The position numbers were made by a program, and so were the translations under genes. The notes under the pieces are model-generated. The model saw nothing but the letters and a program-made list of their open reading frames with translations. It searched no databases and was not told the origin of the DNA. Source: Candidatus Villigracilis affinis (lineage in GTDB: Bacteria; Chloroflexota; Anaerolineae; Anaerolineales; Villigracilaceae). Taken from it: 64,000 nucleotides of DNA. Positions 34,290 to 42,186 of this stretch are shown here, piece by piece; within the stretch, counting starts at the first letter, position 1; the number at the start of each line of letters is the position of its first letter. The stretch spans positions 1 to 64,000 of the forward strand of contig JADKEA010000013.1 in the NCBI GenBank assembly GCA_016718275.1, written 5' to 3'.

Positions 34290-36716
34290 ATGAGCGGAAA
34301 GAAATCGAACTTACAGCGTGCGTCCCAGTTAACCGCAACGAACCTGCGTACGGTCGCAAAGACGATCTCCGTCCAGCAATTGTCGCGGCTCTCTTTGCCT
34401 GAAGTGGAGGCAGTTGTCGATCTGGTTTCGAAAGTTGTCCCTGCCGGCAATGTGCCCGGCATGATCCTCAGCGGATTGGCCCGCCTGCCCGGCCGACGCA
34501 TCCCCATTCAAAAAATGCATCAGGATATCAACGCCCTGTTCAGCGGCGTGGAGCAGATCCTGGATTCGGCGATGTATGGCGCGATCTTTGCGGGTCCCGC
34601 CGCGATCATTTGGGGATATCAAAACCTGCTCAAATTGGCTGGAAAAGATCCCGATGCAGCCTTCCCCGAAGGTGTGTGGCAATTTTATGCAAGCTATGCC
34701 TTGCGCGAAGACACCGCCCGCCACACGAACGAAACCCACGGTTTCGATACCCTGCTCCGCGAACACAAAATCCACTTGAATGCCGTTGACCGCCTGACCG
34801 CCTGGCTGATGGCGGCGGTCACCTGCCTGCATCAATACAACGGCCTGCTTGAAAATGAATGGCGGGAACGCGTCTCGATCTCTACATTGGAAGACTCAAG
34901 CAGTACGCGCGCCAAACGTCTGCACCGTGAATGGCAGATCAAACTGCCCTATCGCCGCGAAGAGGAAGCTCCCGATCTCGATTACCCCGCCTACCGCCGC
35001 TTCAAATTCGATCAATTCCTGAAAGCGAACCTGACCTCCCTGCCGAAACAGTCATTCGAAAAATGGGAGGCGAAACTCAAACTGCTTACACAAAACAGCC
35101 TGCCCGCGTACCAACGCCAGATGTCGATCCTTGCTTATTTGGAACCAGGCGCTTATGGCGAAACGAGAGTCCCTTTTGAATTGTCCGATGCCCAGATCGG
35201 CGTTATTCATCGTGACAGCTATTACCTTTTCCCTGTGTGTGAGCCAGGCTCGAACAAACCCTTGAATGTAATGACCGCCCGTGCACAGGTTGCGGCATTA
35301 CTGAAATCCCCCTTTGCATCTCCTTCGCAAATTTCTTCGCTTGCGCGTGTGAAACGGTCAGCGCTGCCCAGCCTGCGCAGCCATTTGAATCCCATGCTGG
35401 TGAGCGATCTCGATAACTTAAAATATGCACCCATCCTGATCTCCACAGATGTGCGGACGCACTCGCTTCCGCTTTCAGAATTGCGCCAGACCGAGCGCGG
35501 AATCGGCTCGCACGCGCTGACGATTTTCGACACAGGCGACACCTTTGTCTTTGACCAGTCGCATATTTTCTTCGACGGCGCATGGGGTACGGCACTTTCC
35601 GAGATCATGACGAACGAGGCGCTTTCATGGGCGCGCTATCTCAGTCTGCTCCCCTCCCCCACTCCTGCTGAGTCACGTGTGTACACATCGCTCACACTTC
35701 AACTTCAACCCGCCGATGTTGACCTGGTTCAACAGGCGCCGCACGTTTCCCCCGAGTCTGGTGCGGAAACGGACAAGGTCAGGCTCAAGGAATGTGTTGC
35801 CCTGCGAAAGCAATTCAAGCAGCGGAACGATCAGATCCAGTTGACCATCAACGACCTGCTGGTTTTGTATCGTGCCATTCATGCGGCCACGTATAAACCC
35901 TCGCAAGGACTGCTGGACGAGATCGCCAAACTCAGCGCCACCAAACCCGATGTCGCCGCATCCATTCGTCAGGTTGTGGAAGAAGCGAGCCGCACCAATC
36001 CTGCGATCCTGATCCCGATGGATGCCAGTCTCAAGGTTCCGCGCGAACGGATCTATCCGCTCAATATGGAAGTGCCGCTCCACGAATTGAATCTGCTCAG
36101 CCTGCACAAGCAAACCATGAAGCTGCTCGCCGCCTACGAAGATTCCAAGGAAGACCGCGCGGCCATTTATTCTAGCTTCGACCAAATGCAAAGGATGTAT
36201 CTCGCATCGCTTGCGGGGTTTGGGTTGTATTTGAATCGCGCAAAGGAAATCGCCATTCAAGGGGAGAGCGCAAGTGTGGGTGCGATCAAATTGCTGGCAC
36301 ATCTCCCCCTTCCGCTTCAGCACATTTTGGATAAAATCCCCGAGCGTTTTGAATTATTGAACAACATCCTGAAAGGCCGCGAAGTGTTCTCGAATGTCGG
36401 CGCGGTTGTACCAATGAGCACACTCACGCGCTTTAGTACTGCAAAAGATGACAACACGCAGAAACAACTCGCCTGGGGTGTCATCACCGATGCGCGATCC
36501 GTGATGCGCATTCATTTGCGCGATTTCCGTCCGCAGGTTGCGACGCTGCTGTCAATCGGCCGAAAAGACCTTGCGAATTTACTGACTCAGGATTATCTTG
36601 ACGCCTACGCCGATGGATTCAACCTCTTTATCAGCGACCTTTCCAAGATCACGCAAGCCAGCAGAGAAACACTGCCTACATCCAAAATAAGAAAGCGAAC
36701 TCCAAACAGTCAATGA
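34290..36716 (+). CDS. Unfamiliar 808-aa protein with HxxxDG acyltransferase-like motif
   Basis: Not recognised with certainty. A 100-residue N-terminal helical part is followed by a region with YQNLLKLAGKDPD and repeated Trp/Tyr-rich helices. SHIFFDGAWGTALSEI has an HxxxDG motif with His425, as in CoA-dependent acyltransferases of the carnitine/CAT/condensation superfamily. ALTIFDTGDTFVFDQ just before it fits the strand that leads into that motif in carnitine-type enzymes. The last ~350 residues are mostly helical. I chose the ATG at 34290, 12 bases after TATAAT (34272-34277). It overlaps the kinase gene by 4 bases (ATGA), so the two are translated together. A plausible acyltransferase-like enzyme or pseudoenzyme controlled by the kinase; this is inference. 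Confidence 0.6.
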   Translation: MSGKKSNLQRASQLTATNLRTVAKTISVQQLSRLSLPEVEAVVDLVSKVVPAGNVPGMILSGLARLPGRRIPIQKMHQDINALFSGVEQILDSAMYGAIFAGPAAIIWGYQNLLKLAGKDPDAAFPEGVWQFYASYALREDTARHTNETHGFDTLLREHKIHLNAVDRLTAWLMAAVTCLHQYNGLLENEWRERVSISTLEDSSSTRAKRLHREWQIKLPYRREEEAPDLDYPAYRRFKFDQFLKANLTSLPKQSFEKWEAKLKLLTQNSLPAYQRQMSILAYLEPGAYGETRVPFELSDAQIGVIHRDSYYLFPVCEPGSNKPLNVMTARAQVAALLKSPFASPSQISSLARVKRSALPSLRSHLNPMLVSDLDNLKYAPILISTDVRTHSLPLSELRQTERGIGSHALTIFDTGDTFVFDQSHIFFDGAWGTALSEIMTNEALSWARYLSLLPSPTPAESRVYTSLTLQLQPADVDLVQQAPHVSPESGAETDKVRLKECVALRKQFKQRNDQIQLTINDLLVLYRAIHAATYKPSQGLLDEIAKLSATKPDVAASIRQVVEEASRTNPAILIPMDASLKVPRERIYPLNMEVPLHELNLLSLHKQTMKLLAAYEDSKEDRAAIYSSFDQMQRMYLASLAGFGLYLNRAKEIAIQGESASVGAIKLLAHLPLPLQHILDKIPERFELLNNILKGREVFSNVGAVVPMSTLTRFSTAKDDNTQKQLAWGVITDARSVMRIHLRDFRPQVATLLSIGRKDLANLLTQDYLDAYADGFNLFISDLSKITQASRETLPTSKIRKRTPNSQ

Positions 36717-38395
36717 CAGACCAAATGATCGGACGGCAGCTTGCGAACTTCCGCGTGGAACGCTTGATCGGGCAGGGCGGCATGGCCACCGTGTACCTCG
36801 GGCAGGATGTTAAACTCCAGCGGCCTGTTGCCATCAAAGTGATCGACAAACGCTATAAGAACGACCCTGCCTACACCAGCCGCTTCATCAAGGAAGCACG
36901 CATGATGGCGAAATGGCGCCATGAGAATCTGATCCAGATCTTTTACGCCGATGAGGAAAAGGGACACTCCTATTATGTGATGGAGTATGTGGACGGGAAC
37001 GACCTTTCAACGGTCATGTCGATGTATGCCGATGAAGGCGAACTGATGCCCATCGCCGATGTTTTGCGCATTGGCAATGCGGTGGCAGGCGCCCTCGATT
37101 ATGCCCACAGCCAGGGTGTGATCCATCGCGATGTGAAACCGTCGAATGTGTTGATCGCCAACGATGGCCGTGTTTTGGTCGGTGATTTCGGCATGGCCAT
37201 GGAAGTCAGCGACGGCTCGATGGGAAATATCTTCGGCACGCCGCATTATATTTCGCCCGAGCAAGCCCGTCGGTCGGCAGATGCGGTTCCTCAATCCGAC
37301 TTATATTCGCTCGGCGTTATTTTGTATGAAATCCTTACCGGCTCCGTGCCCTTCAACGATCCTTCCCCGGCAAGCATTGCCCTGCAACATATTTCACAGC
37401 CACCTCCATCGCTGCGCAGCCTCAATCCAGAGATCAGCCCCGCAGTGGAAGCTGTGGTTTTGAAGGCTCTGGATAAAAGCCCTAAAAACCGTTACCAAAC
37501 GGGCGCGCAATTAATGGGCGCGCTCAACGAAGCCATAAAGGCCGTGGCATCCTCGCCAAAGATATCGCTGCCTCCGCTGCCAGTTGGCGTGCCAACCATT
37601 CGCCGCAGCGGTATTCCCATCGATCACATCACCAAGCGCAACAATACCAAAGTGAAGGGCAGTACGATCCATCAGCCCGTGGATCTGCCAGCAACCGTGC
37701 GCGGCGCAAATCAAAATAAAAAAGGAAAGCGCTGGGGACTTGCCCTGCTTGCGCTCCTTCTTTTATTTGGGATCGGAGGCTGGTACATGCTGAAAAACAG
37801 ACCGACATCAGTAACAGACTCCCCCACCCCGGCAATTACTCCTGCGCCTCTCGAATCGACCGTTGAACCTGCCCAGCCCACTGAGACCTTGATCTCAGCC
37901 CCGGCCACTGCACTTCAACCGACCGTCGAAGCATCCCCAATTCCTTCGCCAGTTGTGCCAGCCGTTATCCCAACCATTAAATATCGTGACGGCAACAACC
38001 TGACCCTGTTTTGGAACGAGACCAGTTTTCACATGCTCAATCGTTCGGGTGAGCCGCGCAGTTTATCTGGTTTTTCGTTCGAACGACTCGACCCAAGTGG
38101 AAAACCGACAGACCGTTTCCCTGGTCACCTTTGGGAGAATTTGAAATTCAATTACATTCCTTCCAAGTATTGCGTGAGCATAAAAATCTACAAGGACGAA
38201 GACCCGCCATACATTGACCCACCCGATTGCCACGGCGGATATGTGAGCATCATCCAGCCGCGCAAGGATGAGGATGCCGAATTGTTCTTCTGGAATCTAA
38301 AGGAAGATTCGACCCAGTTCCGCGTGGTTTGGGTCGGTGAGGAAGTAGCCCGCTGCGATATCAGCGCGGGGACTTGTGAAGTGTATATTCCGTAA
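36713..38395 (+). CDS. Membrane Ser/Thr protein kinase (PknB-like)
   Basis: A 560-aa Hanks-type kinase. N-terminal catalytic domain (~10-270): GQGGMATVYLG loop, Lys in VAIKVIDK, HRDVKPSNVLI catalytic loop, DFGMAMEVS, and the GTPHYISPEQ activation end. A basic juxtamembrane stretch is next, then one TM (~341-360, LALLALLLLFGIGGWYM) and a Pro/Thr-rich spacer. A ~140-residue outer domain follows with no PASTA repeats. It starts inside the stop of the 808-aa gene, so that protein is a candidate substrate or partner. Ends in a 16-bp terminator. Confidence 0.9.
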   Translation: MTDQMIGRQLANFRVERLIGQGGMATVYLGQDVKLQRPVAIKVIDKRYKNDPAYTSRFIKEARMMAKWRHENLIQIFYADEEKGHSYYVMEYVDGNDLSTVMSMYADEGELMPIADVLRIGNAVAGALDYAHSQGVIHRDVKPSNVLIANDGRVLVGDFGMAMEVSDGSMGNIFGTPHYISPEQARRSADAVPQSDLYSLGVILYEILTGSVPFNDPSPASIALQHISQPPPSLRSLNPEISPAVEAVVLKALDKSPKNRYQTGAQLMGALNEAIKAVASSPKISLPPLPVGVPTIRRSGIPIDHITKRNNTKVKGSTIHQPVDLPATVRGANQNKKGKRWGLALLALLLLFGIGGWYMLKNRPTSVTDSPTPAITPAPLESTVEPAQPTETLISAPATALQPTVEASPIPSPVVPAVIPTIKYRDGNNLTLFWNETSFHMLNRSGEPRSLSGFSFERLDPSGKPTDRFPGHLWENLKFNYIPSKYCVSIKIYKDEDPPYIDPPDCHGGYVSIIQPRKDEDAELFFWNLKEDSTQFRVVWVGEEVARCDISAGTCEVYIP

Positions 38396-38396
38396 G

Positions 38397-38435
38397 AAAA
38401 TAAAAGAGCGACGATAAAAGTCGCTCTTTTATTTT
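38397..38435. terminator. Terminator after the kinase
   Basis: A 16-bp perfect stem AAAATAAAAGAGCGAC with 38420-38435, 7-base loop, A/T runs at both ends. Confidence 0.9.
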
Positions 38436-38475
38436 GAGGGACGCGTGGACTGAAGTCCGCAAGCTGTTGTAGGTG

Positions 38476-39129
38476 TTATTTCATAATGAAATTGAAGTAT
38501 GCCACAAAATGATCGCCTTTGTCTTCCAGTTGCACGGTGAGGCCGTTGACGGGTTGAATGGGGAAATATAGCTGGGTGGTAAACACTTCCCCACCAGGGA
38601 TCTGCAACTTCACATGAATATGCTCGATTGGCCGCTGGGGATATTCGCCGGGCAGGATGGTTTCAAGATAGTACCTGCCTTTGTTGTCGGTAAATTGATG
38701 TCCGCGCAGGGTGTAGCCTTCATTATCATATTCACCGTTCACATCTGCCTGCCAAAAATCCAGCCAGGCAGTGGGGATAGGGAGACAATCGGCGGTGAGT
38801 ACATACCCGGCCAGAATCAGCTTTTTGCCTTGCATACCTTCATCAATGAGAGATGTCCGCTCAGGGGTGTCTGGGGTGTAATAGGGTCCTTCCTGATCGG
38901 CAGGAGTGAGTGCGGAGCAATCAGGGTCGGGGAGATTGGCGAGGATGTCTATATTGGATTCGTCTGTAACCTCAGCTGCTGGGGCGCTTGTAGCAGGGTC
39001 CACTTGAACGGCGGGAATGCTGGTTGGGGTCGAATCAGGCAACGGCGGGGCAAGAGTCGGGTTTACATCCACAGAGAGAGGTGCACAGGCGGCGATCATA
39101 AATATCAATAAAATCAACAGTCGTTTCAT
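38476..39129 (-). CDS. Intradiol ring-cleavage dioxygenase-like lipoprotein
   Basis: A 217-aa protein. Signal peptide with lipobox IAAC, Pro/Thr spacer, then a beta-sandwich like protocatechuate 3,4-dioxygenase: GPYYTPD, WLDFWQADVNGEYD, LRGHQFTDNKGRYYLETI, PGEYPQRPIEHIHVKL. The Tyr and His pairs expected to hold Fe(III) are present. Secreted single-chain members of this family exist in many bacteria and often lack a known substrate. It stands alone, so a lignin or aromatic pathway is not indicated by context. Confidence 0.8.
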   Translation of the reverse strand: MKRLLILLIFMIAACAPLSVDVNPTLAPPLPDSTPTSIPAVQVDPATSAPAAEVTDESNIDILANLPDPDCSALTPADQEGPYYTPDTPERTSLIDEGMQGKKLILAGYVLTADCLPIPTAWLDFWQADVNGEYDNEGYTLRGHQFTDNKGRYYLETILPGEYPQRPIEHIHVKLQIPGGEVFTTQLYFPIQPVNGLTVQLEDKGDHFVAYFNFIMK

Positions 39130-39178
39130 TCGTTCTCCTTTTGGCTATAGATGGCAAATTTGGCAGGTCTCTTACTGC

Positions 39179-39184
39179 TATAAT
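39179..39184 (+). promoter_or_regulatory. -10 box ahead of the MATE-TIR unit
   Basis: TATAAT, 18 bases before the GTG start of the MATE gene. No clear -35. Confidence 0.35.
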
Positions 39185-39202
39185 GACGAACCCTGAGGTG
39201 AT

Positions 39203-40582
39203 GTGTTCAATAAAATCATAACTTTATATAGTGACCGTGAATATTTTGATAATGTGCGCAGGATCGCACTGCCGATCATTTTTCAGCAATTCGTGTTTGC
39301 TTTGCTGAATATGCTGGGCGTGGTGTTCGTTGGGCAAAAGGGCGATGTGGCAGTGGCGGCGGTTGGACTTGCGGGTCAGGTGGCCTTTCTTTTGAATTTG
39401 GTCCACTTCGGGATCATCAGCGGCGCGGCGATGTTCACCGCGCAATTTTGGGGGCGACAGGACATTCCAAACCTGCGGCGCGTGCTTGGCCTGTGTTTGA
39501 TGTTTGCGATCTCGGCAAGCGGGGTGTTCTTTGCGATCTCGCAATTTGTCCCTGAATGGTTTTTGAGCATTTATTCGAAAGACCCATCTGTTATTGCAAT
39601 CGGCGCAGATTACGTCCGCACATTTTCGTGGACGTTTCTTTTCATGGCTGTTTCTGCAAGTTATATTTTTGTGATGCGTTCAACGGGGAGTGTGAAGCTG
39701 CCCACCTATGTCAGCGTTGGAACATTGTCGCTGAACACCTTCCTTTCATATTCGTTGATCTTCGGTTATTTTGGGTTGCCTGAATTGGGCGTTCAGGGGG
39801 CGGCGATCGCGGCGGTGATCTCCCGTGCGCTGGAGTGCGGCGTGTTGTTGTACGTGATCTACGCCTACAAGTTCCCTGTCGCGGCTACCTTCAAGGAGTT
39901 GACCGATTTCGACCTGGCATTTACTGCCCGCGTGATCAAACCGATGCTGCCAGTGATGCTGAATGAATTGTTCTGGTCGCTTGGGATCACCACTTATAAT
40001 GTCATTTACGGGCGCATGGGCACGGAAGCCATTGCAACAGTGAACATCGTTTCGCCCATCGAGCAAATGGCGTTCGTGATTTTCGTTGGACTGGCCAATG
40101 CCACTTCAGTTTTGGTGGGCAATCGTATTGGCGCAGGCAAGGAGGACGAAGCGTATTTATACGGCGGCCGCTCGATCGGTCTCGGCATTGCCGGCGGATT
40201 ATTGCTCGGCGTTCTTTTGCAGGTTTTCAAAGTTCCGGCACTCTCCCTGTTCAACGTTTCGCCAGAAGTGCTGCAGAACGCCAAGTCGATGGTCAACATT
40301 GTGTCCATTTTTCTTTGGGTACGCGTTAACAATATGACCATTGTGGTGGGCATCCTGCGGGCAGGCGGCGACACACGTTTCTCCCTCTTCCTGGATGGGA
40401 TCATCATCTGGCTGGTGGGCGTTCCGCTTGCGGCGTTGGGCGCTTTTTATTTTCATTTACCGGTGTATTTCGTTTACCTTTGCGTGATGAGCGAGGAAGT
40501 AACCAAATGGGTTTTGGGCATCTTCCGCTGGCGCTCACGCAAGTGGATCCATAATCTCGCAAGCCAAATGGAAGGAATTTAA
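39203..40582 (+). CDS. MATE-family efflux transporter
   Basis: A 459-aa protein with about 12 membrane segments and the internal duplication of MATE exporters (IALPIIFQQFVFALLNMLGVVFVG and the matching MLPVMLNELFWSLG). It exports drugs or metabolites against sodium or protons. The start is GTG at 39203 with GAGGTGAT ahead. Its stop is followed by one base and then the ATG of the TIR gene, so the two are translationally linked. Confidence 0.88.
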   Translation: MFNKIITLYSDREYFDNVRRIALPIIFQQFVFALLNMLGVVFVGQKGDVAVAAVGLAGQVAFLLNLVHFGIISGAAMFTAQFWGRQDIPNLRRVLGLCLMFAISASGVFFAISQFVPEWFLSIYSKDPSVIAIGADYVRTFSWTFLFMAVSASYIFVMRSTGSVKLPTYVSVGTLSLNTFLSYSLIFGYFGLPELGVQGAAIAAVISRALECGVLLYVIYAYKFPVAATFKELTDFDLAFTARVIKPMLPVMLNELFWSLGITTYNVIYGRMGTEAIATVNIVSPIEQMAFVIFVGLANATSVLVGNRIGAGKEDEAYLYGGRSIGLGIAGGLLLGVLLQVFKVPALSLFNVSPEVLQNAKSMVNIVSIFLWVRVNNMTIVVGILRAGGDTRFSLFLDGIIIWLVGVPLAALGAFYFHLPVYFVYLCVMSEEVTKWVLGIFRWRSRKWIHNLASQMEGI

Positions 40583-40583
40583 T

Positions 40584-41930
40584 ATGAACCAACTCTTTAT
40601 CTCCTACTCTCGAAAAGATACAGAAATCGCCCGTCGACTCACTGATCGTTTTACCGCGCAAGGCCTGAACGTGTGGGTGGATTGGCAGGATATTCCTCCA
40701 AGTGTGGATTGGATCAAGGAAATCCAAAAGGGAATCGAGGAGGCGGATATTTTCCTGTTCCTGATCAGCCCGGATTCGGTCGCTTCGCAGATATGTAAAG
40801 ATGAAATCGCCCATGCGGCACTCAACGGCAAACGCATTATTCCAGCCGTCGTACGTGATGTTGATGCAAAACTGGCTCCGCCCGCGATCACCCACTACAA
40901 CTGGATATTCTTTTCACGTCCGCAGGATGTATTCGAAGTATCGTTTGAGCAAATACAAACTGCCATCCACACCGATTATGACTGGGTACAGGTCCACAGG
41001 CGCCTGCAAATGAAGGCACTGGAATGGGAGCGCAGTCAGCAAGAATACAGCTTCCTGCTGCGCGGCAAGGATTTGCAGGATGCCGAGGCGCAGTTGATGG
41101 TCAATGGAGAGAAAGACCCCAAAGCCACCGAGCTTCAAAATGAATTCGTTCAAACCAGCCGCACGATGGAAAATAAAAAGCTGGAAGAGGAACGCGTAAA
41201 GGAACAGCAGCTTCAGCTTGAAAAGAGCATGGGGTCGCGCCTGCGCCGCCTAACCTATCTCATGCTGGGTGTGTTTACTGTCGCATTCGTTGCCTTATTT
41301 TTCTGGCTCAATCAGGTTACGACCAACCTCGCGTTGACCGCCATCAAGGATCAAATGCTTGCCCTGGTTGAAACCAGCGTTTGTTTTATCGACGGCGATG
41401 AGTACGATGCCTTTATTAAATATTTTCCTCCTGCAAGCAGGGATGTGTATGATGACTATTATTACTCCACCCTCGATTTCTTTATGAATGACGTCATTGC
41501 GACGAATCAAAATATCGCCGCTGATGTTGTCTTGTACACCATTGCCAGGGGCGGGAGTGCGAATGAAATATTCCTGATCGCCTCCACCGAAAAGAATGTT
41601 GAATTCAAAACAGCGCTTTCCACCGACAATGTGGGCCTCGCCTTGAGAGAGGGTATGAAAAAGTCAGTGGCCGATCTGCAGATCACTCAGGATGAACATG
41701 GTTCATGGGTCTCTGCCTGTGCGCCTATTCACACCGTCACGGGAGAATCTGTCGGCGCGCTCTGCACCGATTTCAGCGCCCAGCTTCTTACCGATACGCG
41801 CGAAAAAGTGACCACCACATTGGGAATCGCTTTTCTTGCCATTTACCCCGCCATGATCGTGCTGGTGGTCTTCTCCGCGCGGTCTGCTTCAACATTGCTG
41901 GGCAAATTCGAGAAAAAGAAGACCAAATAA
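40584..41930 (+). CDS. Membrane TIR-domain receptor with extracytoplasmic sensor
   Basis: A 448-aa protein. The TIR domain spans ~1-130: LFISYSRKD, VWVDWQDIPP, FLISPDS. The SQICKDE segment has Glu74 at the catalytic position of NADase TIRs. A helical linker (EYSFLLRGKDLQDAEAQL) follows, of a kind seen after TIR in bacterial TIR-repeat proteins, then a coiled coil and TM1 (~223-243). A ~165-residue outer region with VTGESVGALCTDFSA resembles dCache/CHASE-like sensors; TM2 is at ~412-432 with a basic tail. A cytoplasmic TIR on a transmembrane sensor behind an exporter gene is unusual. Confidence 0.8.
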   Translation: MNQLFISYSRKDTEIARRLTDRFTAQGLNVWVDWQDIPPSVDWIKEIQKGIEEADIFLFLISPDSVASQICKDEIAHAALNGKRIIPAVVRDVDAKLAPPAITHYNWIFFSRPQDVFEVSFEQIQTAIHTDYDWVQVHRRLQMKALEWERSQQEYSFLLRGKDLQDAEAQLMVNGEKDPKATELQNEFVQTSRTMENKKLEEERVKEQQLQLEKSMGSRLRRLTYLMLGVFTVAFVALFFWLNQVTTNLALTAIKDQMLALVETSVCFIDGDEYDAFIKYFPPASRDVYDDYYYSTLDFFMNDVIATNQNIAADVVLYTIARGGSANEIFLIASTEKNVEFKTALSTDNVGLALREGMKKSVADLQITQDEHGSWVSACAPIHTVTGESVGALCTDFSAQLLTDTREKVTTTLGIAFLAIYPAMIVLVVFSARSASTLLGKFEKKKTK

Positions 41931-41934
41931 TATC

Positions 41935-41964
41935 TTGACACATCCCGTTTCAAAGGTGTAAACT
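41935..41964 (+). promoter_or_regulatory. Promoter of the attenuator-ABC exporter unit
   Basis: TTGACA (41935-41940) and TAAACT (41959-41964), 18-base spacer, directly after the TIR stop. The transcript would start near 41971, ahead of the leader peptide. Confidence 0.6.
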
Positions 41965-42024
41965 ATCGGCTGTAGTATGAGAAAAAACTCATCTGCATAT
42001 TCCAAAGAAAGGAGCGCACTCTTG

Positions 42025-42102
42025 ATGTTGACCATCGTTTTTATCACCCCCGCTGCAGTTGGCAATTTGCCTTCTCGGAGTGCGCCTGTAGACCGCCGCT
42101 AG
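42025..42102 (+). CDS. Leader peptide of the ABC exporter operon (25 aa)
   Basis: ATG at 42025 behind AAAGGAG, 25 codons, TAG at 42100-42102. The sequence begins MLTIVFITPAAV and ends with Pro-Val-Asp-Arg-Arg. It sits between a promoter and a terminator, and its codons include one strand of the competing hairpins. This is the arrangement of ribosome-monitored attenuators such as bmrB ahead of bmrCD in Bacillus subtilis. The peptide itself probably has no other job. It is not a run of one amino acid, so an antibiotic-stalled ribosome is a more likely signal than amino acid starvation. Confidence 0.6.
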   Translation: MLTIVFITPAAVGNLPSRSAPVDRR

Positions 42103-42129
42103 GTCTCTTTCTGTCCCTTGTTCGTTACG

Positions 42130-42158
42130 GGCTGTGGTGCACTCACCACAGCCTTTTT
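42130..42158 (+). terminator. Attenuator terminator ahead of the ABC exporter genes
   Basis: A 10-bp perfect GC-rich stem GGCTGTGGTG / CACCACAGCC, 4-base loop CACT, then TTTTT. It lies between the promoter and the first ABC gene, so it must be bypassed for expression. Confidence 0.85.
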
Positions 42159-42186
42159 GTTTCCCTTTTTATCGGAGAATATACAA

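Larger units (their letters stand above)
42014..42158 (+). promoter_or_regulatory. Transcription attenuator with three competing pairings
   Basis: Segment 1 GCGCACTC (42014-42021, overlapping the leader ribosome-binding site) pairs perfectly with segment 2 GAGTGCGC (42078-42085, late leader codons). Segment 2, extended to 42086, can instead pair over 9 bp (one G-U) with segment 3 GGTGCACTC (42136-42144). Segment 3 is the 5' arm and loop of the terminator at 42130-42158. So 1:2 allows termination and 2:3 forbids it. A ribosome slowed early in the leader would cover segment 1 and favour read-through. Confidence 0.7.

Noticed and set aside
42025..42102. Amino-acid-starvation attenuator (run of one codon type)
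   Set aside because: The leader has no run of regulatory codons; a general ribosome-stalling signal fits better.
42118..42186. Upstream extension of the first ABC exporter gene
   Set aside because: It covers the terminator hairpin and lacks a ribosome-binding site; the ATG at 42187 has CGGAGAA.
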